NCBI GenBank assembly: GCA_963768075.1
Contig: CAVYHD010000021.1
Coordinates: 1-64,000 of the forward strand
Source: QHXW01 sp963768075
GTDB taxonomy: Bacteria; Acidobacteriota; Terriglobia; Bryobacterales; Bryobacteraceae
Reading direction: 5' to 3'
Length of the DNA: 64,000 nt
The notes beneath the pieces are model-generated. The model had not been told where the DNA came from and made no database searches. It saw nothing but the letters and a program-made list of their open reading frames with translations. Both the position numbers and the translations under genes were made by a program. Of this stretch, positions 28,274 to 37,236 are shown piece by piece (position 1 is the first letter of the stretch; each line of letters starts with the position of its first letter).

Positions 28274-28573
28274 TCAGCGCTTGATCACTTCGGGAACTTT
28301 GAAATAACCCGAGCCTGCCAGCGGCGCGTTGGCCAGCGCCAGCTCATTGCCCAGGCCCGGCCGCTCGCGATCCGGCCGCAAGGTGGCCGTTTCTTCCGCT
28401 TCGTAAAGCACCTGCGACATCGGCTCGAGCTGCGACGTTTCGATCTCGTTCAGCCGGTCGAAGTGAACCAGAATCTCATCCAGGTCCGCCTGAAATTTCC
28501 GCACTTCTTTGTCAGTCAACTGCAAATTGGCGAGATCCGCTACGTACCGGACTTGCTCCTCCGTGATCTTCAC
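28274..28573 (-). CDS. gatC: Glutamyl-tRNA(Gln) amidotransferase subunit C
   Basis: A 99-residue protein that stabilises the GatA-GatB complex. Typical pattern: KITEEQVRYVADLANLQLTD, then FQADLDEILVHFDRLNEIET, and the C-terminal LRPDRERPGLGNELAL. It overlaps the upstream DUF721 gene by 4 bp and precedes gatA, which supports the assignment. Confidence 0.94.
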   Translation of the reverse strand: MKITEEQVRYVADLANLQLTDKEVRKFQADLDEILVHFDRLNEIETSQLEPMSQVLYEAEETATLRPDRERPGLGNELALANAPLAGSGYFKVPEVIKR

Positions 28574-28965
28574 GCCGTCTCCCTTTGGCGCGATGCCTTG
28601 TAGAGATTGCGCAGCACTGGGTCCGTGATGCCGTCCGCCTCATCGGGGCGCACCATCGCATGTTGCGCCCGTTGCGGTCCCAAACGCAGCGGGGTCACGC
28701 GAAATTCGATGTCTTCCACCACACCCACGCCGATGCTTTCCTCAATCTTGCGGCAGATCTGTCCGCGCAGCGCAAAAAGCTGCCGCTGCCAGATGGCGTC
28801 CTCCACTTCGACAACCAGATGCGTGCGCACCAGCTTGACCGCGCGCGCGTGGGCCGCAATTTTCTTACCCACGGCGCCCGCCCAGGCTGCGCACACCATC
28901 GCCTCTTGCGTGACGGTCCCCTGCGGAAGGCTCAGTTTCCCGAGAACCCTGCTGGCGCGTTCCAT
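28570..28965 (-). CDS. DUF721 (DciA-like) protein
   Basis: A 131-residue protein. The core VCAAWAGAVGKKIAAHARAV, LVVEVEDAIWQRQLFALRGQ and the following helix match DUF721, the family that includes the replicative helicase loader DciA. Family members bind nucleic acid or the helicase DnaB. Whether this copy acts as DciA cannot be judged from sequence alone. It heads a gatC-gatA operon and overlaps gatC by 4 bp. An inverted repeat lies 20 bp upstream. Confidence 0.75.
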   Translation of the reverse strand: MERASRVLGKLSLPQGTVTQEAMVCAAWAGAVGKKIAAHARAVKLVRTHLVVEVEDAIWQRQLFALRGQICRKIEESIGVGVVEDIEFRVTPLRLGPQRAQHAMVRPDEADGITDPVLRNLYKASRQRETA

Positions 28966-28984
28966 GTTTGCCGGAAGAAATCAT

Positions 28985-29007
28985 TCTAGCATGGACCCTA
29001 TGCTAGA
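28985..29007. promoter_or_regulatory. 8-bp inverted repeat in a divergent promoter region
   Basis: TCTAGCAT and ATGCTAGA flank a 7-nt spacer (GGACCCT) in the 75-bp gap between the divergent DUF721 and DUF1684 genes. The perfect symmetry and position suggest an operator for a dimeric regulator that could serve both genes. It could also form a short hairpin in either 5' leader. Confidence 0.4.
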
Positions 29008-29040
29008 CTGGTCGGCAAAACTCGCCAGAGAAACTGCTCC

Positions 29041-29937
29041 ATGCGCCTCGGTATCTTCCCTAACATTTTCTGCTTCTGGCTGGTGATATGGCTGGCCGCC
29101 GCCGAGCCCGACCGCGCCTATCTCCAGGAAATTGAGAAATGGCGCGGGGATTACGAAGCCAGCCTGAAGCAGGACAACAGCTGGCTTGCGCTCGCCGGCC
29201 TCTTCTGGCTCAAGGAAGGCGAGAACCGATTCGGCTCCGGACCGGCCAACAGCATCGTCCTGCCGGCAGGCTCCGCGCCGGAAACGGCTGGGACGTTCTT
29301 CTTTCACGACCGCAAGACGACCTTATCTCCTGGCCCCGGCGTGCCACTGTTACTCAACCGCGTACCGGTTCGCGCCGAAACCCTCGTCAAACCCGATTCT
29401 TCCGGTGATCCCGATGGGGTCACGTTGGGCCGCCTGAGCATGATCGTCATTCAGCGCGGCGCGCGTTACGGCATTCGACTGTGGGATAACGGAAACCCGG
29501 CGCGGCATGAATTCCGCGGCGCGCAGTGGTTCCCCGTGAACCAATCCTATCGCGTTACGGCCACGTTCCACGCCTACGCGGAGCCGAAGATGATTCCGGT
29601 CGTTAACATCCTCGGCGACACCGAGCCCAATCCCAGCCCTGGGTTTGCCACCTTCGAAATGGACGGCAAACCCTGCCGCCTCGAACCAGTGCTCGAAGAC
29701 AATCGATTGTTCTTCATGTTCAAGGATGCGACCAGCGGCAAGCAAACCTATCCCGCGGGTCGATTTCTCTATACCGGCCTGCCTAAGGACGGCAAAGTCG
29801 TGCTCGACTTCAACAAGGCTCACAATCCGCCCTGCGCGTTCACTCCTTACGCTACCTGCCCGCTTCCGCCTCGCCAGAATTATTTGCCCGTGGCAATCCA
29901 AGCTGGAGAGCAGAATCACGCACACGACAAGATCTGA
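29041..29937 (+). CDS. DUF1684 family protein
   Basis: A 298-residue protein with an N-terminal hydrophobic signal (FPNIFCFWLVIWLAAAE). The family signature is clear: YLQEIEKWRGDYEASLKQDN, SWLALAGLFWLKEGENRFGS near the start and KQTYPAGRFLYTGLPKDGKV, LDFNKAHNPPCAFTPYATCP, LPPRQNYLPVAIQAGE at the end. Biochemical function unknown. The maf gene begins at the next base after its stop, so the two are one transcription unit. Confidence 0.88.
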   Translation: MRLGIFPNIFCFWLVIWLAAAEPDRAYLQEIEKWRGDYEASLKQDNSWLALAGLFWLKEGENRFGSGPANSIVLPAGSAPETAGTFFFHDRKTTLSPGPGVPLLLNRVPVRAETLVKPDSSGDPDGVTLGRLSMIVIQRGARYGIRLWDNGNPARHEFRGAQWFPVNQSYRVTATFHAYAEPKMIPVVNILGDTEPNPSPGFATFEMDGKPCRLEPVLEDNRLFFMFKDATSGKQTYPAGRFLYTGLPKDGKVVLDFNKAHNPPCAFTPYATCPLPPRQNYLPVAIQAGEQNHAHDKI

Positions 29938-30507
29938 ATGCTGATCCTGGCTTCGCAGTCCCCGCGGCGCAGCGAGATTCTTCGCCAGGCTGGAATCTCT
30001 TTCATCGTGAGACCCGCCAACGTGGACGAGAGTCTCTTCCCCGCTGAATCGCCGGAAGCCTACGTCAGGCGCGTTGCGCAACTTAAGGCCGCCGCCATAC
30101 AAGCTGGCCCCGCTGACGTCGTTCTCGGCGCCGATACGGTCGTAGTAATCGACCGTAAGATTCTGGGCAAGCCCCGAGACCACGCCGATGCTCTCCGCGT
30201 GTTGGAAACACTTTCCGGCCGCGAACACGAAGTGCTCACAGGTGTCTGTCTCCGCCGCGATACCCACGTGATCGTCGATCTCGCAGTAACTCGCGTATGG
30301 TTTCTGCCCCTCGTCCTCAAAGACCTGGAGGAATACGTCTCGACCGGCGAGCCGATGGACAAAGCCGGCGCATACGCCATTCAAGGCCTGGCATCGAAGT
30401 TCATCCAGCGCATCGATGGATCGTATTCCAATGTGGTCGGCTTGCCGATCGAGCTCGTCCGCCATCACCTCGGCAAGTACGGTGACGACTTCTCTGTGAC
30501 ACAATGA
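29938..30507 (+). CDS. maf: Maf family nucleoside triphosphate pyrophosphatase
   Basis: A 189-residue house-cleaning pyrophosphatase (dTTP/UTP type) that hydrolyses non-canonical or excess nucleotides. The family start LILASQSPRRSEILRQAG, the ESL-x-Y region (FPAESPEAYVRRVAQLKA), VVLGADTVVVIDRKILGKP and AGAYAIQGLASKFIQRIDGS with NVVGLPIEL are all present. It starts directly on the DUF1684 stop. Full length. Confidence 0.94.
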   Translation: MLILASQSPRRSEILRQAGISFIVRPANVDESLFPAESPEAYVRRVAQLKAAAIQAGPADVVLGADTVVVIDRKILGKPRDHADALRVLETLSGREHEVLTGVCLRRDTHVIVDLAVTRVWFLPLVLKDLEEYVSTGEPMDKAGAYAIQGLASKFIQRIDGSYSNVVGLPIELVRHHLGKYGDDFSVTQ

Positions 30508-30519
30508 CCAGGACATCTC

Positions 30520-31913
30520 GTGGTCACCCAGCTCCACACCGGTAAGCCCGCCGGACTTCTCCGCCAGCTCGGGTTCATCAGTGCGACCGCTCTGGTGATT
30601 TCCAACATGGTCGGGACCGGTATCTTTGCTACCACCGGATTCATGGCGGGTGACCTCGGTGATGCGCGTCTGATTCTGCTCGCTTGGTTCGTCGGCGCGG
30701 TGTTCGCGCTCTGCGGCGCCCTCAGTTACTCCGAGTTGGGCATTAACTTTCCAAGCTCAGGCGGCGAGTACGTGTATCTCACGCGTGCATTCGGTCCAAC
30801 CTGGGGCTTCATGACCGGCTGGGTCTCGTTCTTCGCGGGTTTTTCCGCGCCCATCGCTTTGGCGGCCCTGGCATTCGCCGATTATGTTGGATATTTCTTT
30901 CCAGCATTCAAGCAGGCAAACGCCCAATTCACCTTGGGCTCGGTAGAACTGTCGCTGAGGTTTGGCGGCGCTCAGTTGCTGGCATCTGCCCTCATTGCCG
31001 TGTTCACCATCCTGAACTGTTTCGGCATTGGGCGGGCCGCTAGAGTACAGAACGTGCTTACTGGCACAAAACTGGTGGTCATCATTTCCTTTGTGTTGAT
31101 CGGCTTTCTCGCCGGATCGGGAGATTGGAGCCACTTTTCTCAGCCCGCCGTGCGTACCTCAACCCTTTCCATCCCCGTGCAGTTCATGATCAGCCTGCTC
31201 TGGGTTATGGTCGGTTATAGCGGGTGGAACGCCGCGACTTATGTAGCCGAGGAACTGAAACAGCCCGAGCGCACCTTGCCATTGGCGCTGGCAACCGGCA
31301 CCGCCCTGGTGACGGCGCTCTATCTGGGGCTGAATCTGGTTTTCATTTACTCGACGCCGCTCGAATCCATGAAAGGAGTAGTGGCCATCGGGTCGCTCGC
31401 GGCTTCGAATCTGTTCGGGCTCGCAGGTGGCCGGCATTTTTGCGGCGCTCATGGCGGTCTCCATCACATCGACGGTCAACGCGATGGTGACGATCGGTCC
31501 GCGCGTGTACTACGCCATGGCCAAGAATCACGCGTTTTTCAGCGTAGCGGCCAATGTCAATCCTAAATGGCACACACCGGTTGCGGCGATTGTCGCACAG
31601 GGGGTGTGCGCCATGCTGATGACTTTCACGCCATTCCCGCAACTCATGATCTATATCGGATTCAGCCTGACCTTTTTCAGCGCGATGTCGGTTGCCAGCC
31701 TGTTCGTGTTCCGGCGTACGCGCGGCTGGCAACAGACCGGCGCCGTAAGCTTCGCATTCCCGCTCATTCCCGCCGCATATATTCTGGTGGGCGCTGGGAT
31801 GATTGATTTATGGAGTGATCTGGCAGCCGAAAGCTTCGCTCACCGCCGCTGCTACCATCGCGGCAGGCGCCGCCGTCTATCATTTCGTCTTCCAGAAACG
31901 CGCGGAGACTTAA
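30520..31913 (+). CDS. APC-family amino acid permease, two frameshifts
   Basis: Inner-membrane transporter of about 460 residues with ~12 hydrophobic segments. The start LGFISATALVISNMVGTGIF and the GELGINFPSSGGEYVYLTRA-like second helix region are typical of LAT/APC permeases. The first frame runs to ~31430 (NLFG), then the second resumes with VAGIFAALMAVSITSTVNAM. A second slip near 31800 restores GVIWQPKASLTAATIAAGAA and a TAA at 31911-31913. It starts with GTG after maf. Substrate unknown. Its stop overlaps the DUF2203 stop on the other strand. Confidence 0.86.
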
Positions 31914-32350
31914 TTCGCCGCGTCGCCCCGGTGAGACTGCCGGAACTCTTCATCGATCGCCTTACGCCCCGCGAACCCCTCTTGCGTTCCATGCCAGAAC
32001 GCGATCTCCGGCTCCCCGAGCTTCCAGCAGAGATACACTTCCTCGCCGCGAAACAGCGTGGGAAAATCAACCAGCCCGGCGTCGAGGTCCTTCACCAGGC
32101 AGCCCAGTTCCTGAATGTGCTCGAACGCGGCTTTGATTCGCTCGGCGCTCTCGTCACGTCGGAGCCTGCTTTGACGGATGACCTCCCGGTCCACCAGCAC
32201 GCCGCCCAGCATGGTCACGCGCTGCGATATTGATTGCAGCACGCCGTGCGCCTCCTCGAAGGCGGCCTTGGAGGCGATCGCCTCGCGCATTATCTTCTCA
32301 ATGGTTGGGAGAAGGCTCTCTGCGGCCTCGAGCGTGAAGCGCCTGGACAT
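31910..32350 (-). CDS. DUF2203 protein
   Basis: A 146-residue protein starting at the ATG at 32350 (SRRFTLEAAESLLPTIEKIM). An N-terminal coiled helical region is followed by ELGCLVKDLDAGLVDFPTLF and EEVYLCWKLGEPEIAFWHGT with EGFAGRKAID, the hallmark of DUF2203. Function unknown. An upstream in-frame extension to 32572 exists but overlaps the YjbQ gene and lacks family similarity. Confidence 0.85.
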   Translation of the reverse strand: MSRRFTLEAAESLLPTIEKIMREAIASKAAFEEAHGVLQSISQRVTMLGGVLVDREVIRQSRLRRDESAERIKAAFEHIQELGCLVKDLDAGLVDFPTLFRGEEVYLCWKLGEPEIAFWHGTQEGFAGRKAIDEEFRQSHRGDAAN

Positions 32351-32381
32351 GAAGGGAGGCTGGTTTCTCGCCTCCGGATTC

Positions 32382-32888
32382 CTAAATGCCCGATACCATG
32401 ACGGACATCGAGCGGCTCCGTGGCCCGTCGAATTCCGCCAGGATGATACTCTGCCACGTTCCCAGCAGGACCGCTGAATTGCGCACCTGCAAGCACAGGC
32501 TCTGGCCCATCGGCATGCCTCGCAGATGCGAATCCGCGTTCTTGCGCTCGCAATCGGAATATTGCGGGTCATTGTGGCGCCACCCGTTTTCCCGGCAAAC
32601 CACTTCTTCCAGAAACGACTTTACGTCATGAAGTAGCGCATCCTGCCACTCATTGATGAACACCGCGGTCGTTGTGTGCAGAGATTGCAGGTGCACCAAC
32701 CCCTCGCGAACACCGCTTTTGCGCACGATCTCGTTGATGCGTTCCGTAATGTTGATCAACTGCATGCGGTCGCTGGTGATCCAATCCACAACGCGGTTGA
32801 ACATCCGAAGTCCGCCGTGCGGCTCGGCCTCGGGCAGGCGCTCCAGAACCAGCTCTGCTTCCGCAAGTTTAGCCTGTGGCATACCCAT
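32382..32888 (-). CDS. YjbQ / UPF0047 family protein
   Basis: A 168-residue protein. The YjbQ core covers residues ~35-168: ITERINEIVRKSGVREGLVH, LHTTTAVFINEWQDALLHDV, HLRGMPMGQSLCLQVRNSAV and LGTWQSIILAEFDGPRSRSM. Some family members have weak thiamine-phosphate synthase activity, but the true role is unsettled. The first ~30 residues are extra compared with the ~140-residue family, so an internal start is possible. It precedes DUF2203 by 31 bp. Confidence 0.88.
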   Translation of the reverse strand: MGMPQAKLAEAELVLERLPEAEPHGGLRMFNRVVDWITSDRMQLINITERINEIVRKSGVREGLVHLQSLHTTTAVFINEWQDALLHDVKSFLEEVVCRENGWRHNDPQYSDCERKNADSHLRGMPMGQSLCLQVRNSAVLLGTWQSIILAEFDGPRSRSMSVMVSGI

Positions 32889-32966
32889 CTAAGTCCCCTC
32901 TCAACCTGATCAGATACCGCTCTTCACCGCGCGGTTCCAAAAAAGTGTGATGCAATCTAAATTCCT

Positions 32967-33935
32967 ATGATTATACCAGTGCGGCGGCTCCTCCAACGTG
33001 CCCGCCTTCTTACACTTGTATCAGTTCTAGTACTCGCCCGGTCCGCATTTCCCTGGGGTTGCGAGGGCCATCGCGTCGTCGCCCTTATCGCCCTCCATCA
33101 GCTTAACCCTCACGCGCGGGCAGCTGCGGAGCAATTGCTAGCGGATCAGCCCGTGGACCCCGCGCTTCGGCGATTCTGCTCATCCAGCAACCTCCCCGCG
33201 TTCGTCGACCTCTCCACCTGGGCCGATGACATTCGCAGCCAGCGAAAGGAAACCTCCGGTTGGCATTTCATCGACATCCCGCTGAGCGCTAAACGGGGCG
33301 CCGCGCAAGATGCTTGTCCCGCATCCGGATGCGTGACCACTGCCATTCGTCACCAGCTCGAAGTGCTCCGCTCCCCCTCCGAAGGCAAACACGAGCAAGC
33401 TGAGGCTCTGATGTTTCTGATTCACTTCGTGGGCGATCTCCACCAGCCTCTCCACGCTGCCGACAATGCCGATCGCGGTGGCAATTGTCTGGCGGTCGCC
33501 ATGTTCGATAAGAAGCCTGAAACCTCCGGCTCCAGCCAGAATTACCGGCCCAATCTTCACGGCGTGTGGGATACGGATCTTGTCGAAGCAGTCGCCCACG
33601 GTCACAAACCCGCTGTCTTCGCCAATGCTCTGCGCGCGGAGTTCGCCCGCCAGATACCTCGTTGGAAGCGCCGCCCCGTCGATGTCGATGGCTGGGCTTG
33701 GGAGAGTCACGAACTGGCCATCAAAACCGTCTATGGCAAGTTGTCCCGGCAGGTGCCGGTTGGGCCGCCACAGCCGGTCGAGAGCTGCGCCGATCGCGAC
33801 ATCGGCAAGCGCATGTATGATCTCCACGAAGAGATCAACCAGGGATATCTAACTGCTGCCTCGCCCGTCATTCGCCGGCAGCTTGCTCGCGCCGGTACCC
33901 GTTTGGCCATGCTGCTGAACGAAGTGTGGCCTTAG
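32967..33935 (+). CDS. Secreted S1/P1 nuclease
   Basis: A 322-residue zinc-dependent nuclease with a signal peptide (LLTLVSVLVLARSAFP) cut before the metal-binding Trp of WGCEGHRVVALIALHQL. Trinuclear zinc ligands are visible: GHR, STWADDIR, HFIDIP, FLIHFVGDLHQPLHAAD and NLHGVWDTDLVE. These enzymes degrade single-stranded DNA and RNA outside the cytoplasm and can have 3'-nucleotidase activity. Full length, single gene. Confidence 0.93.
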   Translation: MIIPVRRLLQRARLLTLVSVLVLARSAFPWGCEGHRVVALIALHQLNPHARAAAEQLLADQPVDPALRRFCSSSNLPAFVDLSTWADDIRSQRKETSGWHFIDIPLSAKRGAAQDACPASGCVTTAIRHQLEVLRSPSEGKHEQAEALMFLIHFVGDLHQPLHAADNADRGGNCLAVAMFDKKPETSGSSQNYRPNLHGVWDTDLVEAVAHGHKPAVFANALRAEFARQIPRWKRRPVDVDGWAWESHELAIKTVYGKLSRQVPVGPPQPVESCADRDIGKRMYDLHEEINQGYLTAASPVIRRQLARAGTRLAMLLNEVWP

Positions 33936-33941
33936 CCGCCC

Positions 33942-34760
33942 CTACCAAAACGCTCCGGCGTGCCTCTTCACACGATCGCCGTGAACCATCAGCCGCTCCC
34001 GTTCCACGGCCTCCATCTCACGCCAATCGTCGAATAATTTCAGGTTCTCTTCCAACTCCGCGCGATCTCCCGGCGCCATTAGCGCCACCGAGACAGCCGG
34101 TTGCGACAGGCAGAAACGATAGCAGTCCACGGCTGACGGCGGCACAAATTCCGCCGGATCATCCCGCGTCCCTGCGAGTAGTGCCTTCCAGCGCAAACCC
34201 GTGAATGTGACCACCGGAATGTGCCGCTGCTGCGTAATTGGGAAAATCTCCCGCTCGGCGCCGCGATGCGCGGCATTGTAACGGATCATCAGTAAATCGA
34301 GCTTGCCGGATTGCGCCCACTCGGCCGCGAGCGGGCGCTGGTGACTCGTGAGGCCGATCAGCTTCACTCGCCCGGCCCGCCTTTGCTCCGCCAGATAATC
34401 CCACGCGCCTCCAGGCGCCACGATCTCGCTCCATTCGTTCTCGGATTCCACGTAATAAAGCGTCAGCACATCGATGGAATCTGATTTCAGTTCCTCGAGC
34501 ATCGACGCCAGTTCGCGCTCCGCGTCGCCGGCCGACCGCGCCTCGAATTGCGCCGCCACAACCACCTGCTTTCGCACCGCGCCCAAGCGCGCGACCGCGC
34601 GGCTGAGCCCGTCCGGATGGCCGCACCAGTTCAAATAGTTGACGCCGCGCTCGATGGCGTATTCCACGTCGCCGGAACGCAGATGCGTGTTGCCGCGTGT
34701 GGCCAACCCGAGGCGGCGGACGGCTGGCAGTCCCTCGCCCAATATTGCGGTTCTCTCCAT
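33942..34760 (-). CDS. Aldo/keto reductase-like protein lacking the usual catalytic tetrad
   Basis: A 272-residue TIM-barrel protein starting at the ATG at 34758-34760, which overlaps the upstream TAA (TAATG). The AKR layout is visible: VEYAIERGVNYLNWCG, QVVVAAQFEARSAGDAEREL, LKSDSIDVLTLYYVES, VKLIGLTSHQRPLAAEWAQS and LMIRYNAAHRGAEREIFP. Positions that hold Asp, Tyr, Lys and His in active AKRs appear as Asn, His/Pro, Gln and Tyr here. It is cotranscribed with the CehA-type metallohydrolase. It may bind a ligand or catalyse something else. Confidence 0.72.
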   Translation of the reverse strand: MERTAILGEGLPAVRRLGLATRGNTHLRSGDVEYAIERGVNYLNWCGHPDGLSRAVARLGAVRKQVVVAAQFEARSAGDAERELASMLEELKSDSIDVLTLYYVESENEWSEIVAPGGAWDYLAEQRRAGRVKLIGLTSHQRPLAAEWAQSGKLDLLMIRYNAAHRGAEREIFPITQQRHIPVVTFTGLRWKALLAGTRDDPAEFVPPSAVDCYRFCLSQPAVSVALMAPGDRAELEENLKLFDDWREMEAVERERLMVHGDRVKRHAGAFW

Positions 34761-36949
34761 TAGTTCGCGGCGACGGTTTCGTTCAACCGCTGCTGGTAGG
34801 CCTCGCGCGCTGCCTGGTAGGTCTTCTCTGCCTCGCCGCGTTCCTCCAGACGAATGTGGGGAGACTTCTGCAACCAGCATTGGTCCACCGCCTTTAGGCA
34901 CCACTCGACGCTCTTGCGCGACGCACGGATCGGCTTGTCACCCACCAGAACGAAAATCGGGTTGGTGTGCGAGGACGGTAAAACGCGCAGCGCCACCCAA
35001 CTGCTGCGATCAATCCGGTAATCGAAAGTGATCGGCCGGTCCACGCCGTCAGCCTCCACTTCCTGCCGCGCCACCGGCTCGCCATTCACGACTAGTTCCA
35101 GCGGGATTTTCCGCGATTCGCCGATGCGCGCGCGCTCCAGATCCCAGTACGGTTTCTCGTCGTAAGGCAGCTTGCGGACCCGTTCATCCGGGACCTCTTC
35201 CAATAGCGCCGCAACATGCGCGGTCACGTGTACTGTCTTCGGCGCCGCCAGCTTCACATCCCCGGCGCCCATTTCCGCGCCGTCCACACGGAAGTCGATC
35301 AAGTGGCTCTTGCCGTCCGAAACATAGTTTCGGCCCTCACGCACTCCATCCACCCAGTCACGGTAATCGTGCCGGTCGCGCTGGCGCACATAGCTCCGGC
35401 CCAGGCCCACGCGCTCGCCATAGATGCAGGGAAAATCAGTTTCTCCGCTGATTCGCGTGCGATAGCCGGCGTTGAGCGTGTGATACCAGATGTTCAGTTC
35501 CCAGATGGACGGCGTATCCACGGTCGAGATGAAGTCCACCAGGTTCTGCGTCACACCCACGATGTACTCGTTCGCGCCGATGCCGTCGAACGGCGGAATT
35601 TCATCGGTCGGCAGCTTGTCGCCTTTCAATGCCAGGCCCCAACCCGAATGCGCGAACCCGGCCACGGCGTTTTGCGACTTTGCCCAGCGAAATATCGGAA
35701 TGCCCCAGCTCGGCCAGTCTTCGATGCGCTTCGTGCCCGGGTAATCCTGCTGGGTAAGTCCCAGCAAAACGATGTGCCCCGTATGGCTCGATGGAAAACC
35801 GGAGACCTCCACGTCGTAACGCATCAGGTTTTCCTTGGTTGAGAGGGTGTTGTCCTTGCCTTCGAAGAATGTCTTCTGGAAATACCATCCCGGGCCCCAA
35901 CTCAGCACGCTCCCCACCTTCAAATCCTCGCCCAGGATGTAGCGCATCATGTCACTCGGATAGACGCCCTCCGTCGGCTTCTCATAGTGCGCGCATCCCG
36001 CGGCATGGATGTGATGATCCCCCGAGTACCAACCCTGCTTCGCCGGGTCGATCCATCGCTCCAGGCGAAAAGTAAGTTCCATGGGCTCGCTCCCCACGTG
36101 GACGCGCTGCAACTTCTTCCGGTATTCCGGGCCGCGCGTGTACTCCACCGTGTAATCACCCGGCGGAAGCATTAGGAAGTCGCCGTCGCCTCGATAAACC
36201 TGCGGCTGAAACGCCAGGTCGGGCGCGAGCCGTTTAGCTTGTGACGGATAAACGCGGCTTTCGGCATCGCGCACCTGGAACGACGCCGTGGTTGGCTGAT
36301 CATCGAAATCCAAAACGCGCAGTGTCAGCTTTGTCGCCGGCTTGGCCTCGAAGAGTAGATCCACCTGGCTGCGAAACCCAAGGTCCTGCGTTCCTTGCCC
36401 CACGTTGAACTCGAGCCGCGCCTCGCGCTTGCCCGCGTCCCGCGAGAAAAGCTGCACAATGCGGTATTCCACCTCCAGCCCGGAGAGCCGCGGACGCATT
36501 GGCTGCTTATCGAACATGCGAATATCCAGCCAGCGGCGCGTGACCGCGTACTGTTCGCTTCCCGCCAGCATGCCGGCGTTGGGGCTGTCAGCTACAAGCA
36601 CCGGCGTGATACCCGCCTGGTTGATTACTTTCACCAGAAAGGTCCGCCAGCCCTGCTCCACCAGTTCCGCCTTGGCCGGGCCTTCCTGTACCTTGACGCG
36701 GCTCTCGGGGTTGATCTCGATCCCCACAAGGCAATGGCGGTCCAGAATTTTCTGCATGTCCGTCACCGCGGGCGCTCGCTTCAGTTCCGCGGCTTCTTCC
36801 GCCGGAAGCGGCTCCCCCAGCAGCTGCAGCGCCTCCACGAGCCGCGATACCTGCGCAGCCAACGGCTGGTGTTCCACAGTTCCCACCACCGGTAATTGCT
36901 GCGCCGGGGCGAGGCTCACTATCAGAAGAGTCAGACAGGATAGGCGCAT
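34760..36949 (-). CDS. Secreted CehA/McbA-family metallohydrolase (PHP domain)
   Basis: A ~729-residue protein. The ATG at 36949 gives a signal peptide (RLSCLTLLIVSLAPAQQ); an in-frame start at 36976 is also possible. The N-terminal ~300 residues are beta-rich and of unknown type. The metallohydrolase domain follows with GWYSGDHHIHAAGCAHYEKP (HxH metal site), GHIVLLGLTQ and AVAGFAHSGWG. The C-terminal ~200 residues are accessory. PHP/CehA relatives cleave phosphoesters or carbamate-type bonds. Its substrate is unknown. It overlaps the AKR-like gene by one base. Confidence 0.8.
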   Translation of the reverse strand: MRLSCLTLLIVSLAPAQQLPVVGTVEHQPLAAQVSRLVEALQLLGEPLPAEEAAELKRAPAVTDMQKILDRHCLVGIEINPESRVKVQEGPAKAELVEQGWRTFLVKVINQAGITPVLVADSPNAGMLAGSEQYAVTRRWLDIRMFDKQPMRPRLSGLEVEYRIVQLFSRDAGKREARLEFNVGQGTQDLGFRSQVDLLFEAKPATKLTLRVLDFDDQPTTASFQVRDAESRVYPSQAKRLAPDLAFQPQVYRGDGDFLMLPPGDYTVEYTRGPEYRKKLQRVHVGSEPMELTFRLERWIDPAKQGWYSGDHHIHAAGCAHYEKPTEGVYPSDMMRYILGEDLKVGSVLSWGPGWYFQKTFFEGKDNTLSTKENLMRYDVEVSGFPSSHTGHIVLLGLTQQDYPGTKRIEDWPSWGIPIFRWAKSQNAVAGFAHSGWGLALKGDKLPTDEIPPFDGIGANEYIVGVTQNLVDFISTVDTPSIWELNIWYHTLNAGYRTRISGETDFPCIYGERVGLGRSYVRQRDRHDYRDWVDGVREGRNYVSDGKSHLIDFRVDGAEMGAGDVKLAAPKTVHVTAHVAALLEEVPDERVRKLPYDEKPYWDLERARIGESRKIPLELVVNGEPVARQEVEADGVDRPITFDYRIDRSSWVALRVLPSSHTNPIFVLVGDKPIRASRKSVEWCLKAVDQCWLQKSPHIRLEERGEAEKTYQAAREAYQQRLNETVAAN

Positions 36950-36976
36950 GGCCACCTCCTGAGAGATTGTACCCAT

Positions 36977-37236
36977 GTCCGGGGGGCTGTTTGTCAGCTA
37001 ACTTGGAACATTGTAAGATCGTAACGGAGCGTTTCTGCAAAGCAGGTGAAGGTCTCTAATTTTTGATCCAACAGTCAAAAATAGGGAGTCCGGCTCGAAT
37101 CATATCGCGCTGGTGAGCAAGCTCCGGCGGGGGCAACCCTGAACGGAGAAGCCTAAAGGCGCTCGGCGGATACCCGCCCCGTTTACAAAGTGGGGGTCAA
37201 AACGGGGATCGCACGGCCCAGTGGTACGCTCCAACT
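36977..37236. other. 260-bp intergenic region with several hairpins
   Basis: No gene is visible. There are five paired segments: ATTTTTGA/TCAAAAAT (37059-37082, 8-bp stem, 8-nt loop); CTCCG (37122-37126) with CGGAG (37144-37148) around a GGG-GCAA-CCC hairpin; GCC-TAAA-GGC (37151-37160); GGCGG-ATAC-CCGCC (37165-37178); and CCCCGTTT/AAACGGGG (37177-37207), which would compete with the previous stem. This could be a leader RNA of the CehA-type gene (minus strand), a terminator cluster for the small membrane protein genes, or a mobile-element remnant. I recognise no riboswitch class. Confidence 0.4.

Noticed and set aside
37059..37207. Glycine, c-di-AMP or c-di-GMP riboswitch upstream of the metallohydrolase
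   Set aside because: Short stretches look similar, but the conserved cores of these classes are not present in order.
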